DNA from: Apostichopus parvimensis
Lineage: Eukaryota > Echinodermata > Holothuroidea > Aspidochirotida > Stichopodidae
Assembly: GCA_000934455.1 (NCBI GenBank)
Contig: KN882582.1
Coordinates: forward strand, 25,753 to 52,902
Direction: 5' to 3'
Length of the DNA stretch: 27,150 nucleotides
The notes under the pieces were generated by a model. That model made no database searches. It saw only the letters and a list, made by a program, of their open reading frames with translations, and was not told the origin of the DNA. Positions 1-10,820 of the stretch are shown here, piece after piece. A program made the position numbers and the translations under genes. The first letter of the stretch is position 1. Each line of letters begins with the position of its first letter.

Positions 1-1036
1 AACTATCCCCAGATCCTTAGCATTCTTGAGCGGAATGAAATAAAGGGGATTTGCCTAATTCCTAGCCTTAACTGGCTTAACATACCGTTGCTTTCGAGAT
101 GGCTGCATCTGAACAATAACTTACTATTAGGAACTATATTAGGAATTTCTTAGTGCTGACTATAATAAGATGCACAAGAGAGAAGCATAAGAAATGTTTG
201 GAAGTTCAAATGACAGACAGTTAAGAGTTTCAGGCTTTTAGTTTAGAGTTTCTGATTCTAATGTGACATCCTGATATGGATGAATTGAGTGTTAATCCAG
301 TCAACTGAACAGGTGACATCCGGCGATCAAGAATGTTATCGACTTAGGGACAAGGCACAGAGATATGGTTCCCAACAAAAATTGTGGAATGCTAGTCTCC
401 TTGGGATAAGTATTACATCTACCAACGGAATGCCTCTTTAAAAAAATATTCATAGGAATACCTAAAACCACTGCACCACATCTTTGATATATTTATAAAC
501 ATACACCGACGGAAAGACAGAAAGTTTCGCCTGCGATACTCTGCGGAAGTCCGTCTTACCAGTGGCGGAGCTAGGGGTATTGGTCAGGGTGACGTGAATG
601 GTTTGAGGGGCGCTTTCGACACTATCTAAGCGGAGCGCCACCACTGGTTGGCGCAGAGCGAACAGAAAATTTGTGAGTAAAGATACTCCCTAGATCGCCG
701 GAAATGAACCTTTCCGGGCCTTGCTAATTTGCAGATAATGTGACAAATGTCAATAGGTAGACGAGAGCGCAATACAAAAGTCAATAATCGCGAATAAGTA
801 AAAAGTGGTAAAATGCTGAAAAGGGCTCCAGCAGTCATTTGAGTCCGTCAGGGGGGGGGGGGGCATCTATACCCTGACTGTATGGACGCTCCGCTCCGCC
901 ACTGCGTCTTACCAATGTACCGATTGAACTCCAGCGGTTTGAAGGCAGCAAGTTACCTTTGAGGAATTATTCTTCCTTTCACACTCCATCCCCATTTCAA
1001 CTCTTGAAATTGTCTATAAATTTGGACAACTGCATG
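1..1036. repeat. Left copy of a window-flanking direct repeat
   Basis: Bases 1-559 and 913-1036 align in the same orientation to 26478-27150, differing by scattered substitutions and a few short indels (roughly 94-95% identity by eye where ungapped). The 345 bp at 560-904 plus one 8-bp target copy are absent from the other copy and form an inserted MITE. I see no protein-coding signal; short open frames at 462-838 run across the MITE boundary and look accidental. The repeat starts at base 1, so its true left edge may lie outside the window. It could be a dispersed repeat or the edge of a segmental tandem duplication. Confidence 0.9.
560..904. mobile_element. Non-autonomous hAT MITE, 345 bp, with 8-bp TSD
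   Basis: The element starts CAGTGGCGGAGC and ends with the near reverse complement (GCTCCGCCACTG). It is bounded by an exact 8-bp target duplication, CGTCTTAC, at 552-559 and 905-912. The paralogous site at 27016-27023 has a single CGTCTTAC and no insert, which confirms both ends. CAGNG termini and 8-bp duplications are hallmarks of the hAT superfamily. Its interior (about 627-715) resembles 2375-2455 inside the large hAT element (shared GAGCGCCACCA and TTGGCGC blocks), so both belong to one family. A 13-G run lies at 851-863. It has no coding capacity. Confidence 0.93.
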
Positions 1037-2263
1037 TACATAAAATGTTGGCCCCTCCTCGTAGTTGATTACCTTTCAAGAGCGGGGCACACCATATAAC
1101 ACAATGCATACTTTATTTGTAAATGTTTTGATTTTGTAAATCAAAATTTTAAATTAAAATTTGAGATAAAGAAATGGACCGGAGTGGGACAATTATAATT
1201 ACTTAACTTTGACTCTCATTCTAAAATGTCATCAGGTAGCCATTTAGCAGTCTCCTAACTTGATGCAATGGACTTAATATACTTGGTTACTTCAATATCA
1301 CCTGTGAACATTTCAACCACACTACTTACTTCCAGTCCATATTCTGTTGTTAATTGTTGAACTGGTGGAATTTAAAAGTATCTTACTACACAAGGCTCAC
1401 TTGTGTATGGGAGACATCACGTGGTTAGCGTTGTGAGGATCACGAGCGGAGATACAGAATGTTTTTTTAAAGAAAATAGTATCCAAGAATAGCATATAGT
1501 CGAAAACGGTTTAGAGGGCTTTTTGTAGTTTGATATCAAGTCTAACTACGGCTTCTTTAATAGGAATAAAAGTGGAAGACATGGTAAGATGTTTAATTCT
1601 GATAATGGACTGTGTGGTCAGATATAAGGCGAATGGTGGAGTAACAAGGGACAGCGTCCGCTCACGATTGGTAGGTAAACAGCCCAGCCGAACAACAGTA
1701 TATAGTTAATGTGTGCATTAAATTTGAGTGCGAACAGTTATCATTCATAAACAGAAATACCTTGTTTACTCTCCAATGCCGATTGGTGAGAGTTACATCT
1801 AACAAGATACCGTTCGTCTTCTTTCTATAACAATTAACTCTGAATTCATAAAGAGGACGGCGGGAAAGACATTTAAATCAGTATCTCGTTATCACAGGCC
1901 TAAAAGTCACAGGTCTTGGCTAGTAATACTTGCCATCTTCTCCTCGTTTCATTTATATATTGTACAGGTATTAGAACAATTACCTCTCCTCTTGTAAATA
2001 GTGTAGCCTACATAGCTTTGAGATATAATTAACAGTAGTATATATCGTGCTACTTCAACCCCCCCCCCTCTCAGGACTTCAAACGGGGCCAACTCAGGGC
2101 CCCCGTATTTTAATTTTTTTTTTAGCATTCCATCAAGAGTCCAACAATGTACAATTCATAATAACATATACTTTATGACCATTAGTCAATATTATCAACA
2201 ACAACCAATAAATCATTCAACTTCAAATAAAGATTTCCAGTTATGCCATCTGATATCACACCC
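1037..2263. other. Unassigned AT-rich stretch
   Basis: No gene is recognised here on either strand. It contains a 10-C run at 2059-2068, next to sequence that on the minus strand resembles the G-run-bearing interior of hAT ends. An A-rich tract on the minus strand (about 2110-2125) could be the tail of the LINE interrupted by the large hAT element, but homology to the LINE body is not visible. Otherwise I see nothing in it. Confidence 0.4.
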
Positions 2264-4187
2264 TTTTGGATCAGCAACGTAGCCAGGAATTTGAAAGGGG
2301 GGGGGGGAGCACTTTTTGCGATTGATATGGATCTTCAAAGTTGTAGGCACGACCATCTGAGCGGAGCGCCACCATCGGTTGGCGCGGAGCGTACAAGAAA
2401 ATTTTTGGTTTTACAAACTCCCCAGATGGCCGGAAACGGCCCTTCCCGAGTGTTCATTCTGGTTCCCTGGCCTCTTGCTAACTTGAGACACCTCATTCAA
2501 TATCACTTTTAAACCCCCAAAACAAAGGAGTTAAAATAGTACGTAATTCAATACTAAATAATGTAGATACAAAGATAGGCCAGAAATGTCTTTCATACAA
2601 CTATAGCCAGTAATTGTCTTTGATACAACTGTAGCTAGTAATGTTTAAATTAGCCTAATAAGAGAAGGCGAAAGCTATCCGACGATTGCCATCTGATGCA
2701 AATTTCTCAACTGTTTTCTCAACTGAAATATTATTTCCGTAAACAGGTTCTTAACTAGATGTTAATAAAACTGACAAAATCGGAATCTAGTCTTTTTCGG
2801 CAGATAGAGTGTTGAATGAAACGGCACGCGATAGAAATGACAGCCTAGATGACAGAAGAATAGGTCACCTAATTTAGCCATATTCTTGCTACGTTCATTT
2901 CAATAGTTTTTCTTGTCTAGACTCTTAAACTCGCCCAGCAAGCTTATGGATTTGAACTATGGGTGTTTTAAAAAAAGGTAACTTGGCCAAAAAAGTGTAG
3001 GCCCGGGCCTACAGTGCTATATACTGGCTACGCCCCTGATCATATTATATCATATTATCAGCAGATTTTGTTTCCTGTTTGAATTCTTTTACATGTTCTT
3101 TTACGTTATATATCAGAAAAACAAACATAGTGCTCTTTCACAATTTTTTCTAGAATGATGATTCTTGTTTATTGTCCAATGTCTGGATGAACTTAACTGA
3201 TGGACAATATAAACTTTCATATTTTGTAGCAGAATTACACATCATCATTATCAGATTATACGGTTTCTAATGTTTAGAGAGAAGTAAAAATGCATCAAAT
3301 CATTATGCATAATTATGCGTCCAGCATTGCATAACATAGACCTAGTGCCCTTCATGTAGATATACCGGGCATATATTAAAAGGGAGTGGCACTCATAGAA
3401 TGTTGCAATTTCAAATAAATCTGGTAATGTTTAAAACAATGCAGAGCCAGAACGTATATGCTTAGGCTAAGTACGTGAGCTTGTGTGCGTCACCCAGTCG
3501 AAATGAATGATTCTCGTTTAAATATTCCGCCCCAGTGGATGTAATACACTTCCTTTCAAATTAGTTTATAACAATTATTAAATCGATGATCAAAATATTT
3601 TATTTTTGAACTTTGATCAGAACTATAGGCTATGCTATCTTTGAAATTCCCTGACTATGGAAGACTAATGTCTGAATGTTACCATCTGGAAAATTTGAAG
3701 CAACACATGTTACAAAGTACTTAGAACCAACCATAATAGAGTAGATTTAAGAGAAGTTGATAATTTGCTAAGAGAAAAAACTCGCCGAGCTCCTTCAAAG
3801 TGGGATGGAGTTGGACCTGATCGTTACTGGTTCGAATTGTCAGATATCTGGATATGGGTAGCAAACCTTGGGAGTGTTTATTGAAAGCAATTGCCCATAT
3901 ATGTACGGTAAGCCCCACTATGAATAAAAAACTATAACACGTTAACAAAGGCATTTGTTGGTGCATGTAAAGCAACAAACTATTGTAAGAATATTAATGC
4001 GTCTTCTTAATTAAGGTGGGAGATACCCCACAAGAAAAAAATCCCAAGAAGTGCTATAGTTGGGGTAATTTTTTGTTATTTCGTCTATCATCACTACTAT
4101 ATTGTCCACGCCATACCTAAAACCTATGATTGAGTATTATACATGTCTGTATGTTATAAATAATGCCCACCACTTGCCACTCTTAAG

Positions 4188-6988
4188 TTATAGTATTAAT
4201 AAGCGACGGTTGCTGTCACTGGCGAAACGTTCAATTACGCGTTCAATGTCAATCTTCTCATTAGGGTGAACGTACATCATTGTCAAACCATTCAATCGTG
4301 TTTCAGATGATCTGTTACGAAGGTACGTTTTGAAAAGCCTAAGGGATGAAAAGGATCGCTCAACAGTTGCTGTGGAGACAGGCAAGATGATGGCAATATT
4401 GAGTAAGCCATAAATGCAAGGAAACATGTCAACATCACAGTGTTGAATTGCAGACATGTGCTCAGAAGGCACACTCTCAGAGGGCTCCATTTTCCATTTC
4501 ATCACCCATTGTCTGTACTGTGTTAACGCATGTACGCCTGCTGTGTCGTCAGGCTGAATATGGTTTGCGTGCAGAGTTGCAGCATATTTTTCCAGAGCTG
4601 TGCAAATTTTTCTTCCTTCATATCGTCCTTGAGGCATTTTGATGATGGCAGTAAGATGTCGAATGTTCCCGAGAACTGGGTTTTGTCGTTGAAGCGAAAA
4701 TGCATTTGATGTATAACCGTGTCTAAGAACGGTGTGAAAATAGTAACTCGGAAATAATCTGTTGCAGTATGCACGTCATGATTGGGTCTAAGTGTTGACC
4801 GCTTAGCGATTCGAGGACGTTCGATGTTAAGCTTGAGTGGAGAGATGGTATCGTTAATCAACTGCATAATTGCTTCAAATCTATGATTACTGTTCTTTCG
4901 GTCATCTTCCAGAACAGCCATAATATTGTTTACATTGCCCATGGCACTCGACAAGCATGTGCCTTTCTGTTGTAACCTTTTGGATAGTTGATCAATATTT
5001 GATGTGATTACAACACAAGTAAACAAAGTGACTATAAATGTGCTGTCTGTAATTGATTGAATTAGCCATGCTGCTTTTGATTTGGCAGAGGCGTCTTTCC
5101 ACCGACTGATTGCAATTAAGGCCCGCACTATTGTAACGTAGTTAGATGCAAAATTCTCAAGAGCGGTTATGCGTTCAATCCATCTAGTCTCACATAGTGA
5201 TTGAAGGGCGCCTCCCTGGCTTTTTCGCGATAAGTCAGAAGATAGTTTAGAAGAAATTTGAAGCATGAACCAGGGTCAAATTGAGGGCATGTGCAGAGCA
5301 GTGATAGTACTCTGCATATGGACAGTGATTCTTAACATATGCGCATGTACCGACAGATTCCGAGCTCATAACACTGGCTCCGTCATAGCTTTGTCCGATT
5401 GCAGCTCGAGAGATAAACCACTGGTTTCAATCTCACTGATGATGGCTTTACCAATGATGTTTCCAGTAAGTCTTGGCTCTTCGAGAGTGTATGTTGTTTC
5501 ATTTTCTTCATAGCAGCTCTCCAAATATTCTTCGATTGTTTTGGGTGTACTTGGTTCTATGATGACTGGACATTCCTCTTTGTTTTTTTCACCATATTCA
5601 TGTTCGAGTACCTCAATAAACGATATGAAATCTTCTTTTATTGTATTACTCTCCTTGTGGTAATACCTCAAACATACCGAGAGCTGTTCAGTTGAAGATA
5701 TATCTGTTGTTTCATCCGCCATTATGGTGTAGAAACCAGACTCTTTCACACGGTTTATGATTTTCTCTTTTATTTCTGCTCCAACACAACTAATTATTTG
5801 ATTCTGGATATCTCCAGATATATAACAGGCGTTTCTTGGAGCACTAACAATCTGTTCTCTTAGTTCCGTATCCCCAGATTCAATTCGGTACCGTAAAAGA
5901 CGCCTGAAATTACCTTCCCCGTCTTTCGTTTCGTCAACATCCATAGGCCCGCTATCATCTCTACCTCTGAGAGCTATGTTGTTCTGACCACAAAAAATCA
6001 CTGTTTTAACAAGTGGTTCAAGTCGCTTTCTATTCTGCTTACATACCTTCTCATGATGGGAATTCATCGATTTGTAGACATTTGTGCTCTTGTGGTAATT
6101 TGAGAGAAATTCGTGACATCTACATGCCGCATATTTGTGATATTCAGTATTAATATGTTTATTGAGATCACCTGTAGCACCAGTAATTCTATCATACCTG
6201 GTTAATGCTTTCGTTACTAATTTACCAAGAGTAGCATCCGTACGGAAGTGGGTCTCATGTATCCCAACTAATACACAGGCTTTACAAAGAATTCCACCAA
6301 CTGTTTTACTATATGCAAAGTCAGAAAACTTATCAAGATGACTTTGGCGCAAATACCGTTTGGTGCCATCTTTCCTGCAGGAGAATGGCCACTCAAATCC
6401 TGCTTGTCCTTTCCACTTTGTTTTCAATATGTATGCTTTTGTAAAATCTGTAGCCTTAGGTTTGCCCAATGAAAATTTGCCAATATCATAATCAGGTGAC
6501 ATGCTAGAGCTACCTAGTATGATAGGTCTAGGAGTATCCATTAGGCCTATTGGTTGTGGCGGTTTTATTTATTACATATTATGTACTAGGCTTTGACTAG
6601 ATATTTATTACATATTAGAGCTACCAATTATGATAGGTCTAGGAGTATCCATTAGGCCTATTGGTTGTGGCGGTTTCTCAATAATTCCTGTAGCTAAAGT
6701 TGATGAATCAAAGGAAGTAGAAGGCTCTTGATTGGCAGATGCGTTTGGATTTGAGGATGATGTTCCTTTCTCGTTAGAAGCAACTGTTCTTTCTGGTCGT
6801 GTTTGGGTTGACGATGGAATACATGGTTCAGCAGACTCATTTGGTTTGAAACTAAGTGTTGTCTGTTTCAGTCTTACTGTTTTATTTGGTGGTGGTTTGT
6901 CAGTACAGTCACTGATACTTCCTCTTCTAAACCGTGGGGGCCATCTACCATTGACTCTGTTAATTGAGATGATAGATAAAAGGGACAT
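4188..6988 (-). pseudogene. hAT-family transposase (TTF-zinc-finger/DUF4371 type), decayed
   Basis: This would be the DDE transposase of the surrounding hAT element. In reading order: a Ser/Pro-rich N-terminal segment with a QTTLSF motif (6988-6608). Next a zinc-finger region (6541-5366) with CKAC and a later H-x5-H, as in ZMYM1- and P52rIPK-like transposases. The first catalytic Asp is in ADETTDIS. The second is in SYDGASVM (about 5400-5375), followed by HCSAHALNL. A CETRWIER block follows (5266-4523). The hAT C-terminal dimerisation domain has TVERSFSSLR (4637-4188). The frame is broken at least three times (near 5405, near 5260 and near 4630). A 61-bp internal duplication, about 6505-6565 and 6616-6676, repeats the MDTPRPII block with stops between the copies; an intron there cannot be excluded. 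Family certain; activity very unlikely. Confidence 0.9.
6505..6676 (-). repeat. Internal direct duplication in the hAT transposase gene
   Basis: A 61-bp block at 6505-6565 recurs at 6616-6676 (offset 111 bp) with few differences, encoding GLMDTPRPII twice. The spacer also holds two copies of TATTTATTACATATTA (about 6566-6582 and 6602-6617). The spacer carries stop codons in the transposase frame. It looks like a local tandem duplication after insertion. Confidence 0.85.
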
Positions 6989-7680
6989 CCATTCAGTGGC
7001 GTGTTGCGTCAGTAGCCAGAGAGGGGGGGGGGGGCACAGAATGCAGAGGTCCCACTCACATAATTTGTTTGGGATAACATGGGGTCAGCTAAGTTTAGTT
7101 AACATGAACCACATTTGGCCACATCAAATCGGGCACAAAAACACAGAGAGGATGTCTACCGGACAGGAGGAACCAGTACATTAAAATACCTCCTTTACCT
7201 TTGTGATTGAGGAAGTGATCCGGGGGAACGAAAGGACATTTATGAGAAGTACCATGACACATTCCCGGAGAACCCCTCCGCCCTCCGTCTTACATTATGT
7301 TGGGGAAAATAACGGCTACATACGATAAACAGTTTGTGAACTTTGTGCAGTCATGCTTGTCTGGCCCCCTGACAGGGACAACCCCCCCCCTTTCAGGAAC
7401 ATCTTAGTGCCGTCATGCCGATGCTTTCATCACCAATACTTCAGCTGGCCAAGGGGCTGGAATAATATAACCCCCCCCCCCCTATTAAAATGTAGTGGTT
7501 TCATTGTTGATAGAATAGTGCTTGTGAATAAATAACCCCCCAACCGGCCCCCACACGCTTATCTCGGGGCCGATCCATCATCCAGGAGAGCAAGAAGACC
7601 TGCTTTCCCCATCAACTATGTAGTCCCATACTCCCATTGAACTCGTAGGCTACAAATAAAGACCCAAATTTTGTATGGCC

Positions 7681-7928
7681 GTGGCTATTCTTACAACCAG
7701 GAGTAACAATTATTTATAAACTATTCTTACGACATCAGCGAATTTCCGGTTACGCATGCGCAGTAAAGTAAATAAAGCAACTGCGCATGCAGTTGGGGTA
7801 ACCCTAACCCTAAACCCTTACCCTAACCGGAAATTATTGTTACTCCTAGTCGTAAAAATAGCCACGTTAAAGCAACTGCGCATGCGTAACCGGAAATTAT
7901 TGTTACTCCTAGTCGTAAAAATAGCCAC
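7681..7928. mobile_element. Inverted-repeat MITE-like element nested in the hAT transposon
   Basis: The ends GTGGCTATTCTTAC and its near reverse complement GTAAAAATAGCCAC, each followed inward by GGAGTAACAATTA-like sequence and ATTTCCGGTTACGCATGCGCAGT, form long imperfect inverted arms. The right arm is duplicated: its 40-bp outer block occurs at about 7827-7866 and again at 7889-7928. The left arm carries a 24-bp interruption. I see no clear target-site duplication, so superfamily is unassigned. It has no coding capacity. Confidence 0.7.
7797..7826. repeat. Short interstitial telomere-like tract
   Basis: A run of imperfect CCCTAA units (about five, some as CCCTTA or CCCTAAA) sits inside the inverted-repeat element, between two copies of a GCAACTGCGCATGC block. 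CCCTAA/TTAGGG is the telomere repeat of most deuterostomes. Its position inside a repeat unit suggests it is part of the element, not a chromosome-fusion scar. Confidence 0.7.
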
Positions 7929-8538
7929 TTTGATTTTGTATACATTTCTTACCTCCCCCCCCCCCCAAACTACGATTTTTATCCAGGCTAAGGCCCTGAC
8001 GTTTCTCACAGGCTGGGCATGGCGGGGTGGGTTACGTTAAATCTATTACTAAATCTCAGTGCGCCAGGAAAATATTTCCCTTTTTGCAACGACGCAGCAC
8101 GCGCTCTGTGCCGAGGGTATCTGAGACGCCATTGATAGGCCTAGATGTCCGCCATGCCCATTTGCCCCTTAGCCTACTTCATACCTGTCCGCTTCATGAT
8201 CCTTTCTCTTTCGATCCATTATTCCGTAAATTTTACAAATATCAGATTAAATTTTCTGTAGATGATGACGTTGACTTGAAATCGCTATATCGTAAGTTGT
8301 ACCACTGACATTCGCTGAGTTATAGACAGCCAGATGTGCAGTGGTCTAAAAACAAATATCGTTATATATAGTAGTGCAACAATTATCTATAGGAAGCGCG
8401 TATCACGTGCGATTGCTAGCTTAGCTACATAACATGCTGTGCGTGCAACAACTTATGACGAACAATAGAAAAGATGAGAACGCGTTGTGCGTACGGTTCG
8501 TGACACTCCATCGAGTGCGGTTAGGTAGGCTATATACA

Positions 8539-8562
8539 GGGAGTTGTTATTGAACAACTCCC
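8539..8562. other. Perfect 10-bp-stem hairpin
   Basis: GGGAGTTGTT and AACAACTCCC pair perfectly around the 4-base loop ATTG; ATACA and TGTAT outside can extend the stem with a bulge. It lies in the non-coding right part of the hAT element. Function unknown; it could be structural or chance. Confidence 0.6.
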
Positions 8563-8852
8563 TAGGCTGTATGTATTTTATTATGCAGTGGCCAACTGTA
8601 GGCTTGTAATAGGCTATAGGCTAAATTTAGCTAATTGCATCTGCAAAACTAAGTAATTAGCTGAACGCAGTAGGCCTGAATGTTACTACGATTATAATCG
8701 AGTTAACGGAGCTGACGAGTATTAAAGATCAAAAGAGCACTGACAAAATACCATGCTAAAAAAAACAGTTTAAAAAAAAAATCGAAACGGAAAGGGGGGG
8801 GGGGAGCGGTCGTTCCCCCTGCTACCCCCCTGGCTACGTCCTTGTTTTGGAT

Positions 8853-10790
8853 CCATAATAGAACAGTTTTTATATGAAAGCCTTGAAATGGGAGTGCAAA
8901 AGAATTATTTCTCTGACCTAATAGACCAGAAAAGGATTTCTCTATTGCCTTTTTAATACCATGCAAGTGAAGAAAATTTGTTCTAACATAATATTTTGTA
9001 AAAATCTCATCAGCAGATAAGAACTCACCCTTTGAGTTTATCGGATCGTTAACATATAATATACCATGTCTTTGCCAATCTTTATACAAAATGCATATAT
9101 TACCCACCTTAATTTTTTCATTGTGCCAAATACTGGAACTTAAAACCTCATGAATATTTGGGGGTTGAGCGAAACGGTGAAATCCTTCCAGGCTGAAAAA
9201 ACACTTTTCCAAAAGGCATTTTTACTTTCTTTAATAACTCTATCCCTAAGTACCAGAAGAGTAATCAAAATTACAATTAGGAGTATTGACTTTATATTAA
9301 TTATACACCTTACTGTCAATGTTATATTTAAGCAATCTACGAATCCAAGTAATCTTAAGTGCCTTATCGAAAAGTTCAAATTGAATCATGCCAGCACCCC
9401 CCCCCCTTTGTAACGGGAGGCGCCATTTGATTTCTACTGATCCTACCTACTTTACCTCCCCATTAAAAGTTATAAAACTTGAAATTAACCTACTTGATAA
9501 TTTCTTTACTTGAGGTTGAACGAGATGGTTCAATTTTGGCAACAAAAGAGATTTAACCACAACTATTCTACCTAAAACTGTCAGAAACCTCTTTGACCAG
9601 TGGTGAATTTGTTTTGATATAGCTTGCATAGTAGTTACATAATTTACATTCACAATAACATCCAATTGTGTACACAATGTTGCCTCCATGCAAGATAACT
9701 GAATATATTATCTCCAACCCAAGATAAGTTATAATTCTTACATAAAACATCATTACTACTTTTTTTGATCCTATCCAAACAGCACTAGTTTTATCCATTT
9801 TAATTTTCACACCAGATATATTATGGAATTTTTCCAGAAGCTTGAAAGTTTGTGAAAGAGAATTTTCAGTGCCATCTAAAATAATAGTTGTGTCATCGGC
9901 ATATTGTAAAACTTTATATTCCATATCATCTATGATAATACCCTTAATATCCACACAATTATTAATGGCAATGTTTAAAATCTGAGAACACAGAAGAAAA
10001 ATATAAGGTGAAAGACCATCCCCTTGACGGCATCCCGATTTAATATAAAAATATCGGGTCATGTGGCCATTGACTAAGACTGAAGATTGTGCAGTTTTGT
10101 AAAAAACGGCGATCCATCTTTGAAAGCCCTCCCCAAAATTAAACAAATCTAGCGTTTTGAAAATAAATTCATGTGCAACTGAGTCGAATGCTTTTTCAAA
10201 ATCAATTAAGAGTAAGAGACCTGGAATATTATTTAACTCAGTGTAACTCATAATATCGTAAACCTGTCTTATATTCTCCCCAATGAATCTACCTGCCATA
10301 AACCCTGACTGATCAGAACTAATCAAATGAGGTAAAACCTGCTTTAACCTGTTGGCAATATATGATGATGCAAGCTTGTAGGATACATTAAGGAGAGAGA
10401 TTGGACGCCAATTTTTTAAGAGATGGCGTGGCTTTTGCCATTTGGAAGCAATGTAATTAAACCACGTCTTTATGTGATTGAAAGACAACCAGTATCATAG
10501 GATTCATTTAGTGACCTTAATAAAAACCATGAGAGATCGTTAAAAAACACTTTATAGAATTCAACAGTATAACCATCTAAATCAGGACTCTTATTATTAC
10601 TCATCTTTTTGAGGGCACTTAGAAGTTCATCATGCTGAATTGGGCCATCAAGACCCTCACTTTGTTCATCATGTAAACAAGTAAAATTATCAGTTTTTAC
10701 AAAGTCTTGTAACATAATGTAGCACTTAGCTTTAGGACTAAATATGTGCTGGTAACGCAACCACGAGATACATAAGATCAAGGGAAGCGG
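8853..10790 (-). pseudogene. L1/Tx1-like LINE ORF2 (reverse transcriptase), copy 1, 5'-truncated and broken
   Basis: A non-LTR retrotransposon reverse transcriptase read on the minus strand. A pre-RT block with LSALKKMSNNKSPDLDGYTVEF lies in 10781-10470. The RT core (10488-9568) has NWRPISLLNVSYKLAS, DQSGFMAGR, motif A LLIDFEKAFDSV, motif B CRQGDGLSPYIF and motif C QYADDTTI, so all three catalytic-region motifs are present. Post-RT blocks follow: WSKRFLTVLGRIVVVK (9689-9447), FELFDKALKITWIRRLL (about 9390-9340), and GILYVNDPINSKGEFLS (9212-8853). The endonuclease and ORF1 are missing. Several frameshifts and stops separate the blocks, and a 10-C run at 9397-9406 interrupts it. The coding match stops at the hAT target duplication at 8845-8852; no clear continuation is seen beyond the hAT at 2263. 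Confidence 0.9.
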
Positions 10791-10820
10791 GGTTCAGTTC
10801 TGCGATGAGTCGCCTGCCTT

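Larger units (their letters stand above)
2272..8844 (-). mobile_element. 6.57-kb hAT transposon carrying a decayed transposase
   Basis: The left terminus CAGCAACGTAGCCAGG matches the inverted right terminus CAAGGACGTAGCCAGG at 13 of 16 bases. The element is flanked by an exact 8-bp duplication, TTTTGGAT, at 2264-2271 and 8845-8852. G-runs lie just inside both ends (2297-2307 and 8794-8804, both G on the plus strand). The minus-strand transposase gene occupies 4188-6988. The interior near 2375-2455 is shared with the 345-bp MITE at 560-904. The element contains a 248-bp inverted-repeat insertion (7681-7928) and two orphan hAT-like termini (near 3038 and 6994), so its structure is composite. 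To its right the flank is LINE coding sequence, so it probably inserted into that LINE. Confidence 0.8.

Noticed and set aside
462-838. Minus-strand short open frames in the left repeat and MITE
   Set aside because: They span the MITE boundary or lie inside it and contain no motif.
2243-2512. 89-residue plus-strand frame with a glycine run
   Set aside because: It starts outside the hAT element, crosses the target duplication and translates the G-run; not a gene.
2272-3038. A shorter hAT element ending at the CTGGCTACGCCCCTG terminus
   Set aside because: The flanks TTTTGGAT and ATCATATT do not match, whereas TTTTGGAT recurs exactly at 8845-8852 after a better inverted partner.
6994-8307. A hAT element from CAGTGGCGTG to GTACCACTG
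   Set aside because: Only six terminal bases are inverted copies and the flanks (ACATCCATT and ACATTCGCT) match imperfectly.
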